Shown here piece by piece: positions 44,929-58,563 of a stretch of 64,000 bases of DNA (position 1 is its first letter; every line of letters begins with the position of its first letter). Below the pieces are notes generated by a model. It saw only the letters and a program-made list of their open reading frames with translations. It searched no databases and was not told the DNA's origin. Source of the DNA: Drosophila pseudoobscura (taxonomy: Eukaryota; Arthropoda; Insecta; Diptera; Drosophilidae). The stretch lies in NCBI RefSeq assembly GCF_009870125.1, contig NC_046683.1, positions 58,915,869 through 58,979,868 on the forward strand, read 5' to 3'. Both the position numbers and the translations under genes were made by a program.

Positions 44929-47900
44929 TCATATTTCGCATTCAAACTCCGAGATGCGATGGTTGAAGTACACCACACCATGCTCGAGATCCTCGCTGAA
45001 GCCGCTCACGTCCATGTAGTCGGAGGCGGCCGAGTCGTCGTCGACCCATTTGTGCAGCGATCGGGTGATTTCCAGCCGGGACTGGGCGAACGATGGGCGC
45101 ATGTGCGGATCCTTGTGCCAGCAGCGGGACATCAGGTTGTAGAACTCATGGCGGCTCTCCTTGGGCAGCTCGGGACGCAGACCCTGCGGCACCCGGCGTA
45201 TCACTTCGCGGCCCGTCTGCTGGGAGTACGGCGTCGAGCCTGTACAAATGAAAGGGTTAAGCATTACAAAACTTCCCCGAAAGATATTTCCTTTTGCGTT
45301 ACACATACCCAATGTGGCAATCTCCCAAAGGACAATGCCAAAGGCCCAGATGTCCGTTTCGGTGGTGAACATGTGATACTGCAGGCTCTCGGGCGCCATC
45401 CATCTAATGGGCAGAGCATGGCGCTTGCCAATCGTGTCGTGGCCGCCATGGGACTTCTTTTCGCCATGGGAGTGATGATGCTCCTTCGAGCAGTGTCCGT
45501 TACTCTGTCCCTGGCCGAAGGTGTGCTGCCAGTGCTGCAGGATGTAGCGACTGCCAAAGTCAAACTTGAACTTCAGAGCATTGCTGCGCAGTATATCGTT
45601 GGCCGCATTCTTCTCCTGCTCCTTGCGCATGCGCTCCGCATCCAGGTCAATGGACATGCCAAAATCACAAATCTTGCACATGCCATTGTGATCGAGGAGC
45701 ACATTTCGAGCGGCCAGATCTCGATGAACAATCTGTGGAATGAGACAGGGTATTAGCATTGGCTTGGACTTGGCCACTTGACGATTGATCGATTGGTCTT
45801 ACCCTTCGCCCTGCTATGTACTCCATGCCGCAGGCAATGTCCAGGGCAAAGCCCGCCAGGGTTCGCGGAGATAGTGGAGCCAGACTGCGTCCACCTGGCA
45901 CTGAGGCGGGCAGGATGTTCGTGGCACTCCGAGCTGCCCTCAAGAGCGATAGAAGGCGACCACGCATCGCATACTCCATGATCAGCATGTGCGGCTCTGC
46001 AAAGGAACGGAACACGCGACTTTAATATCAAACCATCAATGCCAATGATCATTCTTACCACTCTCGACGCAGGCTCCGAGGAGGGTGACCACATTCTGAT
46101 GAGAGCCCAGCTTCCTCATGATGTTGGCCTCGTCCTTGAGGCTCACCTGCGCACTGCAGGCGCGTATCGTCTTGACGGCCACAATGCGCGTAGCACCAAA
46201 GTGGCCGCTGAGGTCGTCCGCCTCCGCCTTCCACACCTGCCCGAAGTTGCCCTCGCCCAGGAGGCTCTTCAGGCGGATGTTGCTGCGATCAAAGTCCTGG
46301 TACTCGCTGGCCAGCGACGTCTTGTCGTCCATCGTATAGCGATTGTGGTTGGCATCCCGCGACGCCTGCGACATGGGCATGGCCTGGTGTTGCGCATGAT
46401 GGTGTTGCTGTTGCTGTTGTTGTTGTTGGTGATGGTGCTGGTGGTGATCCACCTCGTCCTCCTCCTCATCCAGCTGGTACTTGGAGTCCACCTTCTTCAC
46501 GGGACTGATGGGCTGCTGGTCCGTGATGCACACGTCAAAGACCTCGCCGTGCTTCTTGGCCCTGCGACGCACCACATAGTTGCGCACCAGATAGAGGATG
46601 ATGGCGGCCAGCGGTATCACGCCCACGGCCACCAGCACCAGGGTCACGAGATTCATTCGCCGCATCTCCAGATCCACGTCCCGCTCGTTGGCAATCACAA
46701 TCGTGGAGCTAATGTCCAGCGGCGTGGCGCTGGCCGACGAGGAGGATTCCACCACCCCAATGTAGACATCAGCGGGTGGTGCTGCCTGTGTGGTGCTGGT
46801 GCTGCTGCTCGTGCTGCTGCTGCTGGTGGTGGTGCGCGGGTGCACTGTGGATCGCACTGAGGTCAGCACTGTGGTGCGCAGTATCTTCGGACTCGAGTCG
46901 GTGGTGTGCGACAGCTGCGTGTGGGGTGTGCGCGGCGTGGCGCCACAGTCGGAGGTGTTGTTGCAGAAGATGATGAGATTGTTCTGATCCTCGATGTTGA
47001 TCTCTTGCGTTAGGGCTGGCCCCAACGCTCGAATCAGCTCTGTGTCCTTCTCGATGATGCTCTTTCGCTTCGGTGTGGTTGGAACGACGGAATGGATAGT
47101 GGTGGTGCTCGAGGTGGTGCCCGGCGTTGTGCTGGTTGTAGTCTTTGCTGTTGTTGTTGTGGTTGTGGTTGTGGTTGGTGCTTTCGTGGTGGTTCTCTTG
47201 GTGGTGGTGGGGCTAGGTGGTGGTGGTGGTGCTTGGGTGGTTGTTGTGCTTGTTGTTGTAGGTTTCGCCGTTGTGGTGGTGCTTGTACTGGTGGTTGTGG
47301 TTGCCTCTGGCTGCTGCACTTCTGCCTGCCCCAACGTCGTATCCTCCTCGGCACTCAGCACCGTGATGATGAGCGGCGTCGAGGAAGAAGGCTGTGCTGC
47401 CTTGGGGGCCACCACCCTTCGCACCACCACGGGCTTGGCCACCTCCGTTTCGGACTGCAGTCCGGCTGTGGGTCTCCCCGAGCCCACATATCGCGTGCGG
47501 CTTACTGGCGGGGCGATCACAGCGGGGGGTGGTGGTGGCGGTGGGTCAGCCGCTATGCCTCGTTCCCGCATGTGGTACTTGTAGCGACTGCGACTGCGCT
47601 CCACGGCGGTCAGGGGACGTCGCGTGGAGGCTGTGGGTCTGGATGTGGTGCTGGTGCTGGTCGTCAGAGTCTGACTGGGTGTAGGGGTGGTGCTCTGAGC
47701 CACCGATACTTCCAGCACACGTGGATGCTCGTCGTCGCCTTCGGCTGCCTTGATGGTCAGGCCCCCGGGCCTAATCGGCGGGAGCTTGGCTCCAAAATAA
47801 ACGTACGGCTTTAGCTCGTCGTCTTCCTCATCATCGTCCTGCTCCTGCTCCTGTTCGTGCTCCACGGAAGTGACCTTGCCACGCACAGCCTTGCCGACCA

Positions 47901-50900
47901 CCGGGGGCTTGGTCCCGTCTGCAATGTGGTTAAGCGTGTCGTTCTGCTCCTTGGCCACCACAAAGAGGCCGTGGGAGGACTCATCGCTGAAGAGGATCTC
48001 GTTGGTGTCGCGATCCGCGGCGCCACCAGCCGCCGCTCCGCCGCCACCCACCTTCATGGATCCCTTCGGCACCGCTGAGGAACTGTTCGCCCCCGGCTGT
48101 CCCCCCCGCTCCATGGTCCCCGCCATGGCCATGCGGGTAAAGTTGGCGCACTGCCGCATGCAGCTGGCGGTGGTGCGGCGCGTGAAGTTCTTGGTGCAGT
48201 TCCTGATGCACACGGACCGCGGATCGCTCGGCGACTTGGAGGTGCTCTCCACGGCCGCGGCCGCCGCCGCCGCTTGGGATATGCCACTGCGTCCTGTGGT
48301 GCCACCGATGCGGGTCCGGAAGCCACCGCGATGCAGGGCCGTACGCCGGGCGGCCAAGACATTCATCAGCTTGCGCTCTCGGTCCTGCGCAGAGTTGAGG
48401 GGCGGCGCAATCGATGGCCGATTAGCACCCGAGGGTCGATAGGTGGTGGGCTTATCCCCGACGGCATCTGGAACGGTGGAGGGAGAGAGAGGCGAGATAT
48501 GAGTACGAGTGCGATGTATGAATAAATTTCCATTCTCGACGCCAGATCGTGACAAAATATTGGAAAAACAATCTCTCGGATTGCGACTAAACCAACAACG
48601 AAGCAGCAGCACGAAACTCGTTTGGAATGCGGAGCGAACTTTGCCTTTGGGTAAAGGCCTCGTCATCATCCACAACATCTTAGCATCTTAGCATCTCGGC
48701 ATCTCGGCATCTGGTTGGAATCATCAACAGCATCGTGAACATCTTGCAGGCCACTATTTTGGGGCCATTAATCAGCTTGTTTCAAATGTTTCTTAGCCTA
48801 GAAAATAGCTACAAACTGGTCCAAGCCCCCCAACTTTAGATGCAGCCTAATGCTGGCCCACTAATTAGTCGTGCTGGTTGGGAGGGGGGTTGGGTGGGCG
48901 GGCAGGCACAATTTGTGTTCTAAGCGCCTCCGGGCAGGCAGCTGGCCATTCTCGCTGGATTGAGCAATGGGCCTAATTCCATTGACTGCTTTGCTGCCTA
49001 ACTGGCTAACTGGCTAACTGGCCTGACCCATGAATCAGTTAAAACAATTACAAGGCGGCTGAGACTCTCAAACTGGAGGCTTGCACAATTGTTTAATTTT
49101 CACGTTGCCAAAAACAATTGCAAACAAAACACGGCTGTCGCTGACGTTGGCTGCTGCTGCCGCTGCTGGTGCTGCTGCTGCTTTTCACAAACATTTAGTT
49201 CATTGGCTTGCAGTTTGGGCCAAGGTTAGGTCTGGCCTGGCATCTCAAGCGCGGCAGCCACGCAACACGACGGCGGCTAGAACAAGTTGCAGAGATGCCT
49301 CCGCTGTTGCCACTGCCGCATTTTGGCCACTTGTATAGCTTTTTGACTGAATAACTAACTGACTTCTCCCACCACTACGCCACTACGCCATACGCCACTG
49401 AGCCATTGAGCGATTTGTCTTTGTTTTGGCCAAGTCGTGGCTGTGGCTGTGTGTGTGTGTTTCTGTTTCTATTTTTGTGATTTTCGTATTCGTTTATTTT
49501 CCATATTGTACAACACTGTGCGCCCCATTTGGGCGTCTCGTCACGTTGCCTGCCTTCAATGAAACGACAGGCAGCCCGTCGGACGCGTCGGCTGCCATTT
49601 TCAGCCACAGTCCACAGAAACTGGCGCTGCCTAGGCTATGGCTTTGTACCCTATCTCTCTCTCTCTCTCTTTCTCTTTCTCTTTCTCTGAAGGGTAGCTC
49701 AACTAAAGGAAGTCACTGAAAGTTGGAAACTTCAGCTAAACAGTCCCACCCACTAGCTATGATGCAGTGAGCAGGGTATCTTCCCATTCGATGTGTTTCT
49801 TTTTGGCTTTGCCTGCTTATCGTATTGGGAATTATGGCCTAGCCATACCGTGGCCTGCGCGACTTCTTGGCATTAGCCATGCTGCTGCTGTTGCTGCTGT
49901 TGCTGCTGTGGCCATCGGTCTCTCCATGCCCCAGCCGCTTTGGCATGCGTTGTGGAATTTTAATTTGATTTTGGTCATATATACACCACGACTTTTGTCG
50001 GCTGCGGCACAGAGACAGCGACACAGCCTTAGTTCAGGCCAAGCTGAGCGAACCGAACCGAACCGAACCAAAGCCAAATGGCCAACAGAAACAGTTCGTT
50101 CTCCTCCTCCTGCTCCTACTCCTACTCCACCGACAGTTTTGGGGTGGCATTGCGATCTTCCAAATAGCATCTACCAGTGGGGAGAATTCTAATCTTTCTG
50201 TTTAAAAGTGCTTACATAATGCCCGAAAATTGTGCAGCTTTTTGGGCAGGTGATTAATCGGTGGCTGAAAAAGCAGCAAACGGATGCGACGGCATGACTA
50301 ATGCCCAGCAGTTGCTTCTACATTTTGTTGTGCTCTGTGAAATTCGGTATCGAACTCTGGCCCCAGCCACAGCCACAGCCGGAGGCAGAGGCAGAAGCAG
50401 AAGCAGAGACAATGGCGGAGAGACCCCACCCCAGACTGGGACGGACTGGCGGCGATTCTGACCAAAAAGCCAAGTTTATTTGGCAGCTAATGAGGCATCA
50501 CCGCACAATGCCCCATCAAGGTAGCAGCCGCCAGAGCAACAGCAGCAGCAGCAGCGTCTGCTCCTCCTCCCCTTAATTGCACAAAGCCATAGATAATGTC
50601 CGAATGGATCCACAAACAAAACTAAAAGTACGATGGATGGGTACGAGTAGGGTATGCTTGGGTATGTTCGGGTATGGTATGCCCGTACCCGTGCATGGGT
50701 ATTAGCGCTTGAATGAATCGCATGTCTTGGGCTTTTGTTTAGAACTTTTAATTAAAAATAAATTACTGACACGAGTGGGCAGCAGTCGCAACTGACTTTG
50801 CAGTTTGTTTCATTGCTAATTGACAAGCACACACACACACACACACACGCGCGCAGATACACCCTCATAGATACACTGCAGTTTGATCGTTTGATCGTGT

Positions 50901-53900
50901 GTGTGTGTGTGTGTGTGCGCTGACAGCTGTGTTTGATTCGATTGTCTAAACTTATTTAATGGTGTCACACACTCGCTGTTATGAAATATCATTCAATGAG
51001 CGGAAAACACATAACATAATAATCATATGGCAGGCAGGCAGCATGGGCTCTGGCTCTGGCTCTAGCTCTAGCTCTGACTTTGTGACACAAATGTCAATCA
51101 TACGCAACGATGCACAGGCCGCCAAAAAAACAAAGCAAATTGACAGCGAAAATTTCGAAATTTCCGTTCAAATATGAAGAATGAAAATCATTAAATAAAG
51201 TGATCGTTAGAATTCGGATTTTTATAATTCAAATTTGGAAATACAAATTAATTTCCGATTTTATTCATAAACCTTTTTTTATTATTTTTATTATTTTATT
51301 TATTATATTGATATTTTTTTATAGTAAAATTATTTTATTATATATATATTTTTTTTAAAGATATTTTTTTTTATAAATATCAGACAAATCTCTTGTTTTA
51401 AATTGTAAAAAAAAAATTTTAAATAAAAATCATTTTGCAATCTTTAACAAAAAATACTCAAAAATATACTCAGTGCCTATCGGAGGTTGTGTCTACGCTT
51501 TAATCCCCGCCTTTGTTTGGTATATGATCTGTGCCTGTGGTCCCTGATTAAATGTCTTACGAACAATATTTCGAATAAGAGAACATTAAATCGCTTGTAG
51601 ATGCAGGCATGGATCATTGCGTGGAACAAACTTCCGTTTCAAAGACGGACAAGTGGCTTAATTGACAGCCTGTTATGGCATCCAATTAGTTAACAAAACG
51701 CTAAGTCCAGTATCTACTTATTAGAGTCGGTTTTGATTATGGCCCACTGTTATCAAACGGCAGCAGGCAGTTATGGGGCAGGAAGTCGGGCAGTTATCTA
51801 ATGGAAATCGGTATGAAAATTCACTCAGTGTCTATGGCTTTTTATGAAGCTATAAATAAAATCGAATAAAGATCCCGAAAATCAATTGGTTTTCAGTTAA
51901 CAAAACTCAAGCAAATAAAAACTGTTATGGATCTGATCCAACTATCGAATGGTTTCCCTAGACAACAAAAAATATGCACTTAAATATGTGTTATCGAAGC
52001 AGTCGTTTACCAATCGAATAGGTTAACTATTAATTAATCGTGTTACAAAAGGAAAGATTCAGCCTCTAGCACATGTCTTACAGTTTCGAAACGCACTGTG
52101 TTTTTTTTGTTTTGGCGACCTTGAAGCATCTCTTTCTCTCCCACTCTTCCTCTCACTCTCTGTTTTGGTTTATTTCCTGGCCAACGAAAGAAAGTAATCC
52201 AAGCACTCAAAAATGCAAATCCAGTCGCTGAAAAACTTTCATTAATTCGTTGGCACTAATTCACGCGGCACAGCCTCACTTTTGCTTTCTGGTTTGCACT
52301 CACACAGCCACACAAACAGATGCATACACACACACACCACACACACACACACACAAACACACATAGAGAGAGACAGAGAGAGGCATATACTGTTGCAGAC
52401 ACAGTTCATAAATACAATTTTTAAATGCCGCCTTGGCAGCAACAAAAACTTTCTCCGCTTTCGTTGCAATATTTCTTGGCTGCTCTTTTTTTGTTGCTGT
52501 TGTTGTTGCTTTCTCGCTTTCGTTTGCAGTGCTGCACCCTATCTGATCGGATCGCATCCTATCCCCCATACCATAGCAGACATCCCCCACTGGCCCACGT
52601 TCATGGCTAAAACGTGTTTTTGGTCATTGTGTTTGCTCGCAGATAGGCATAGCGGCACAGACATGCAACAAGACATGTCTTGGCCAGTCCGAGAGCCAAT
52701 CGAAAGCATTTCTAATGTGAAATCGAAGCATGCAACGGAAAAACGCCATGAAAAACGGAAAATGCCAAACATCGAAATGCCTACGATTCCCGCAACCATA
52801 ACGAGAGAGAGAGAGAGATTCCGCCACCTAGCGGGGGTGTATGGGATACAAGGGAGTGGCTTTCCAACCAACCAACCAACCAACCAACCAACCATCCATT
52901 CAGGTAAATCTCCCCCTCAAAGAGGTCCCAGGAGTCCGGTTCAAGCAGGCGACATTTGTCCATAGAAGGAGCCAATGCTTCGGGGCAACTCCAAATGCAG
53001 CAACTCCCAGCTCTTGTGGGTGCCGGAGACGAATGCAGGAAGTGCATTGCGACGACGTGAGAAAGCCAAAAGAAATGGCAAAGGTACTGCCAAACAGCCA
53101 AAGGAAAAGGAAAAGTCAAGGAAAAGCAAGGCAACAGCCATCGCGGATGTCAATGCGGAAATGCAGTTAAAAGCTGAAGTTGTCGTGAAATGCCTCTAAA
53201 TGAATCGTTTTGCTTTTGGCTCTGGGTTTGATGTTTGAATTTCAGACGGAGCCTTACTTTTCGTTTTAGTTTCAGTTTCCTGATGGTGCTGTTAACCCTT
53301 GGCTGACAGACTACTGACGCCCCAAAAAAGCAGATAAAACAGCACTCAGCAGCGCCGGCTCCTAGCCTGACCTTTTAATGGCGCAATTACGTAGACCGAT
53401 TTCCACCTTGTGGCAGGCCCTCACAAAAGATATATGTGTACAATATACATATTATACTATATACCCCTCCCCAATCGCGCACATATGTTAAATGTTGGAT
53501 AATTGCTAAGTTTTGTTTCTTTATTTTTTTGTTCATGATTTTCGTTTTCGTTTCGTTAGTTTGTTTTTCCTCCTGCGCTTTTTTTTTTGGTTTTTTTGTT
53601 TTTGTTGCTGCCATTGTGCGGCTTCCGTTTTTTTGTGCCTCTCCGCCTGGAAAAGTTTTCAATACTCGTCGTACCCCCACGTCGAGTAGCTGTGTGCATT
53701 GAGGCGTTGCAAATGGCTGTGGGGCGTGGCACATGTTCATCAACTTCATCGGAGGCAGACGCAGAGGCAGAGGCAGAGGCAGCTCCCAGATCCCATCAAA
53801 GTCTCTCATCAGCCCCAGGTTTTTGTTTTTTACGCAATGCAATGCGATCTCCCCTGCCCTCTCGCTGCGCACCCCCGTCCATCATTAGTTTCGGCCACTT

Positions 53901-56900
53901 TCTTTTGTCCCAGCGGATTTTTAATTAAGTCCCCCACTAAATCATCTTCGTTGCGTAACCCGTGTAAGCCCGTAAACCTTCCACACTCCCCCCCGCACAC
54001 ACACACCGTTGTGGGTCAGCATTTGGATTATTAATCACGCAAGAAAACCAACAGCAACAAAAAGGGGGGGGGGGGGGGCAAATGATGGCCAAATGATGGA
54101 CCTGCTGGAACCCCTCTAGCCAAAAAGGGTTCATTAAACCTCTCCGGGCTAACCGCAAACAACTTTTTCGCAACGAAAGTTAATGAAAAAGAAATTATAA
54201 ACATTTTATATAAAAGAAACAGAAAAAAACAAAAAACAAAAACAAAAAAACCTAAAGCAAAAAATTGAAATTCGCCGCGATCACCGCGAAACACACAAAT
54301 TGCGCATTTTATTTCCTTTTCCTAGGCAGCGCCAAAAACAACACTTAAAAAACTTAAAAACTCAAACCACAAGCTAGGAATGGGAATGGAATGGAAATGG
54401 GGTCTTCAAATAAAATAAAATTGAAAAGCGAAAACTTCAAGCAAAAAACCAAAAAAAAAAGCAACGTAAATGTGAAGGAAATAAAGCGAAAAGTGGTCGA
54501 TTATAATATGAATAATTTAGCTTTTAATATATAATACCTATTATATGTGATATTTGGCCAAAAACAAATTAGATTCAAATGAAATTTGAGGTTTTTAGAG
54601 CATGAAAAGATCCATCATTGGGGGATTCCCTTTGGCCTTTAGAAAATAGAACCCAACGATTCGCACTGGAATAAAGCTAAAGAGAGAGAGAGATGAAAAC
54701 TCGCCCTTGACTCCTAAGCCACACTGGGAGAGAGTTCTTTATTGTGTCCTTAACATTGTTCCGATTGCAATCTGTTAAATGAGATCATTCCTTATGATTC
54801 TGAGCCATCGGTTTGTTAGAATTGTGTACGAGTACCTTCCACCCGGTATTCCAATCTCTTGTACTCAAAAATCGATTTATTTTTCTGTGTATTTTGTTAT
54901 TTGTTCTTCCAATTCATATTTTTTCCATTTATCTTTCTCAAATGCTTTACATAATTATATGTAAATAATTCTTGGCCTTGCCATCCGATCACCGACTCTG
55001 GCTCTGGCTCTGGCTCTGACTTGAATCGACTCCAACGATTAGTTCCGTGATGAAGATCTATTATGAAAAATGAGCCTACAGCCGTAAGCCGTGTAGAGCT
55101 ATGTTTACACATGTGTGAGGCCCCATCAAATAATGAACAAGGCAAATATTTTGATTGAATATTTGTTATTACATATTGAGAGCAGGCCAGGCCAGAGCAG
55201 AGCAGAGCAGAGCAGAGCAAAATCCCAAATCAAAGTACGTAATACGGTAGGGCCAAATATTTAAACAGTTTCAGGCTGATGTGTTTCCCCCTGGCAACAA
55301 CAATGAATGATTCAACTGCTTTTCTTTTCATGCCTCCTTCATCTCCATCCATCTTACCATTTCCCACATCGAATGCACACGCCCCCATATTGCGTATACG
55401 CCCTGGCTGCGGCAGTCTCAGTGGCTCTGTGGCAGCTGCAGAAGACGCTGCCTGAATGCACTTGGCTGGCTGGCTGGCTGGCTGGTTGTTGGCTTGGTTG
55501 GCTTTGTGCGGTTACCTGACTTGGCCGACTCTTTGTTGACTTTTTAGATTTGCTCTTTGCGCTCTTCTTCTCGGTCGGAGCTTGTGGCTCGAAAACCGCC
55601 TGCTAAATGAGTGGGATTACGCAATGGACGCACATGAGGGGTCTCTCCAAAAAAAAGAAAAAAACCGAAAAAAAGAAACAGGTAAACGTAATGAGCACAC
55701 CAGTACCAGTGCCAGCACCAGCCGAAACCACACCAATATTGATATTTTTCAGCTGAGGATTTTTTTTTTCTCTCTGCTTAAAAGTCTCAAGTATTCGGGG
55801 CGACTATTGAGTGTCCGGCAACGACACCTACAACCCGCCAGGCGATCCGAAAATTGCATTTCGTAAGAGCCAAAAGACAAAAAAAAAAAACCGAAAACAG
55901 AAAAAGATACAACCAAAAATATGCCCATTCATCGCACATTTTTAATGTGCATAAATTAAAAATAATCAAAATGCATTAACATTTGTTTAGTTAGCTCTGG
56001 GCCTGGCCAAGACCCCATGCCCATGCCCATGCCCATCGCAGAGAGGCCCCAAAGTGTTTATGTAATCCCTTTGCACTCTCGCGAGGTCTGGGGTTCAGGC
56101 CATCAACAAAAAACCGAGGAAGAAAACTAACCAAAAAATATAGTCATAAAAAAAAGGTTCATGAATAAAGATGGGGGGCAGATGGCGGCAATTTTCGTGT
56201 CAACACTTTGCCACCAACAAAACCAGTGATCTGTGATCTGGAATGGGGATTAGAGCCTACCCTTGGACCCCGAACTCGTACTCGTCTTTGTACTCGTGCA
56301 CTCCAGTCTAGGCCCAACACTCGAGGGAGCTGCTCAATTGAATTCCAATTGGTAAAAACTCAATTTCCATTTCAAATGCAAAAGATCGACGATGCGACGC
56401 CCACGAGACCATTTTTGAACTTAATTGTTTATGAAAATACTTAATTGAAATAACAATTGCTTTAAGCATTCACAAGTGTGAGCCAGCCACGGACAAAAGA
56501 GCCAGCCACAGTCGTTGGTCTAATCAATCTCCACACACACTTGCAACACACCATTTTGTTTGCGAGCCCGAGTGCCAGTCGTATATGAAAGGAAGGCTAT
56601 CTTCACCTCGACATTTGCCCTTGCAGAACAGTTTCATATTTTTCGATCGGTTGCAACCTGCGGATGGGTACGCTCTGTGGTGGGCTTATCTCCAAAGTTG
56701 TATCTTAATTCAATATATACTCGAATTTTGAGGTTGAGGGAAGGTTAAACATAATTAACTTGTCTGCTAGGTGTTTCGAAAGTACTGCTATTTGTTGGGC
56801 TGCTACTCCTGAAAACTTGGTAAAAATAATCAAAGTTATCAATCAATTAGATACCCATTTATTGTATTGGTTCTGCTGGAAAAAATAACCCTTAAAACCT

Positions 56901-58132
56901 GTTCTTTCCGCCTGATCATTTCTATCTCAGAAATCTTCTAAGTGGAAAACTTTTCCTTCAACTGACACTCACAAAGAAATTTGCCGACAAAGTCAACAAG
57001 TACATCCGCTTCGTTCCTTCATCTCGCATTCGAGTACGAGTCATCCGCTCATCCAAAAGTGCTGATTGGTACTATATATCGAATTAAAACCTGCAACCTG
57101 CAAATTTTCAACTACTAGGAATTGAAACACAGCCAGAACTATTGAAGGGCTTGATCATTGGCATGGATCCAGGTTTAAACATGTTCCTGAAGTCAATTGA
57201 CATCGTTCGGAGCAACAGCAAAAGGTTCACAATGATGCTGCAAATGGTTTGCCGAATCAGCTGGGAATATTCAAACCATTTTATACCCGTAACTCCATTC
57301 AATGGAGATGAAAAATTCCCCCACAGCCTTTTCTGTCACTCTCCTATAGTCCTTTCGCCTATCTACACGTAGAGCCAACCCATTTATACACCATTAGCTC
57401 TTACATTCATGCCATAAACCATTCTAGACAATCCCATAAACCCATTTCCTTTCTCTACCGCAGATGACAAACAATTTCTGGTCCCACTTGAAATGCAAAT
57501 GATTGCCCAATGCTGATGTGGTTGCGCCTCTTCTTCGGGCCACATTTGGCCTGGCCTGGCCCGGCCGACCGACCGGCTGGCTGTCTGGCTGGCTGGATGG
57601 CCAATTGTTTTTTGTTTTTTGTTGGCCAGCAACCTGAATGTTTCTTGTGTTGCCGTTGCACCGGCGATTGTTGCTTCGTCTGCTGGCAGTTGGTCAATAA
57701 TTGGCATAGATTTATTTTGGCTAGTTGGCAATTTTTTCCCGTGAGTGAATTGGCACCGGGGGTTGGGTGGCCCGTATGTATGGGTACGGGTAATATGTAC
57801 GTATGTGCTGTATGGCTGGAAAACTTACCCACATCGCTGGGGCCTAAAATTTCCGCTGAAGTTCGGCTTTCCCCGTCGCTGGCGGCGGCTGCTGTTGCTG
57901 CTGTCGCATTTTGTTGCACTCCCAGTTGAAGTTGCCGGGGCTCCCTGCCCTCCCTCTCTGCTGGCACTGCCGCTGCCGCTGCCACTGCTGGCTGTCTAAT
58001 TGCACCATTTGTTGCATTCGTCTGCGTTTCACTTACTGTCGTCGTCGATGTTGCTGCTGCTGCCACCAACAATGCCACCAAAAACAACAACCAGCAACAG
58101 CAAAATGATTCATTGCTTCGATGAATTTTCAT
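44929..58132 (-). CDS. Tie: Tie-like receptor tyrosine kinase, 1213 aa, five coding exons
   Basis: Exons 58132-57829, 48467-46059, 45996-45803, 45732-45309 and 45239-44929 join in phase. Exon 1 holds a signal peptide (MKIHRSNESFCCCWLLFLVA). The ectodomain has no immunoglobulin or EGF fold; it has a Cys cluster (C-I-R-N-C...C-M-R-Q-C) and long Thr/Pro mucin-like stretches. A transmembrane helix lies at ~705-728. The kinase shows G-E-G-N-F-G-Q-V (~838), V-A-V-K (~866), H-R-D-L-A-A-R-N (972-979), D-F-G (992) and A-P-E (1082-1084), so all catalytic residues are present. The loop between D-F-G and A-P-E is about 60 residues longer than in most kinases, is His-rich, and includes a second D-F-G. Length, ectodomain type and my recollection of the fly Tie (about 1233 aa) support the name. 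Fly Tie is reported in border-cell migration and survival signalling. A different fly orphan receptor kinase remains possible. Confidence 0.75.
50828..50917. repeat. (CA)n and (GT)n inverted pair
   Basis: A 21-base CA run (50828-50848) and a 21-base GT run (50897-50917) are complementary and separated by 48 bases. A transcript could form a perfect ~21-bp hairpin. Confidence 0.85.
52864..52893. repeat. (CCAA)n microsatellite
   Basis: About seven tandem copies of CCAA inside the Tie intron. Confidence 0.85.
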
Positions 58133-58146
58133 CGTAAGCCAAGCAT
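58129..58146 (-). promoter_or_regulatory. Tie: Five-codon upstream ORF overlapping the Tie start codon
   Basis: An ATG at 58146-58144 opens a frame of five codons (M-L-G-L-R) whose TGA (58131-58129) overlaps the main ATG (58132-58130) as ATGA. Such an overlap could allow termination-reinitiation or reduce translation of Tie. Confidence 0.6.
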
Positions 58147-58563
58147 ACAAATAAATATCCCAAAATTATAGTTTGGCTTTTGCTCTGCTTTGCTGTTTCG
58201 TTGATTGTTTTCTCTGCTGCTGATTTTCTATCTGGTTTTCTATTGTTCGCTTTGCACAAACACACACACACACACAAACACACACACACGCGGGTTTTCC
58301 AATTTTCCACAATTGTCTTGTAGAATGGAGCTGCGTCTCGTCTCGTCTGCGTGTCGTCCTCCTCCTCCGCTGCTCCGCTGCTCAGCTGCTCAGCTTCTCC
58401 CCTTTCTCTGCTGTTGCTGCCGTGGATGTTGCAGTTGCTGATGTGGCCGATGTTGCCGATGCTGCTGCTGCTGTTGCTGTTGCTGTTGCGTGCAATAATT
58501 CAAGTCGTGCTGTCGACTTATCTGTGCTGCTGCTTTGGGAAATCGTACGCCTGGCCGTTGCTG
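58133..58563 (-). other. Tie: Tie 5' UTR (inferred extent)
   Basis: On the minus strand the sequence above the Tie ATG is A-rich with CAGCAACAGC runs and GAAAACAATC words, typical of fly leaders. A TTTTGCAG acceptor-like site near 58564 could mark its 5' boundary, implying a further upstream exon. Confidence 0.45.

Larger units (their letters stand above)
48468..57828 (-). other. Tie: First intron of Tie (9.4 kb)
   Basis: The donor is GTAAGT at 57828 and the acceptor CCGTTCCAG at 48468; phase 1 is kept on both sides. It holds microsatellites, AT-rich sequence at 51.2-51.48 kb, and a TATA/Inr-like plus-strand site at 51851. I see no nested gene I can support. Confidence 0.75.

Noticed and set aside
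45264..48678. Several long plus- and minus-strand frames overlapping the Tie exons
   Set aside because: They are shadows of the kinase and mucin-like exons; the spliced minus-strand frame carries every kinase motif.
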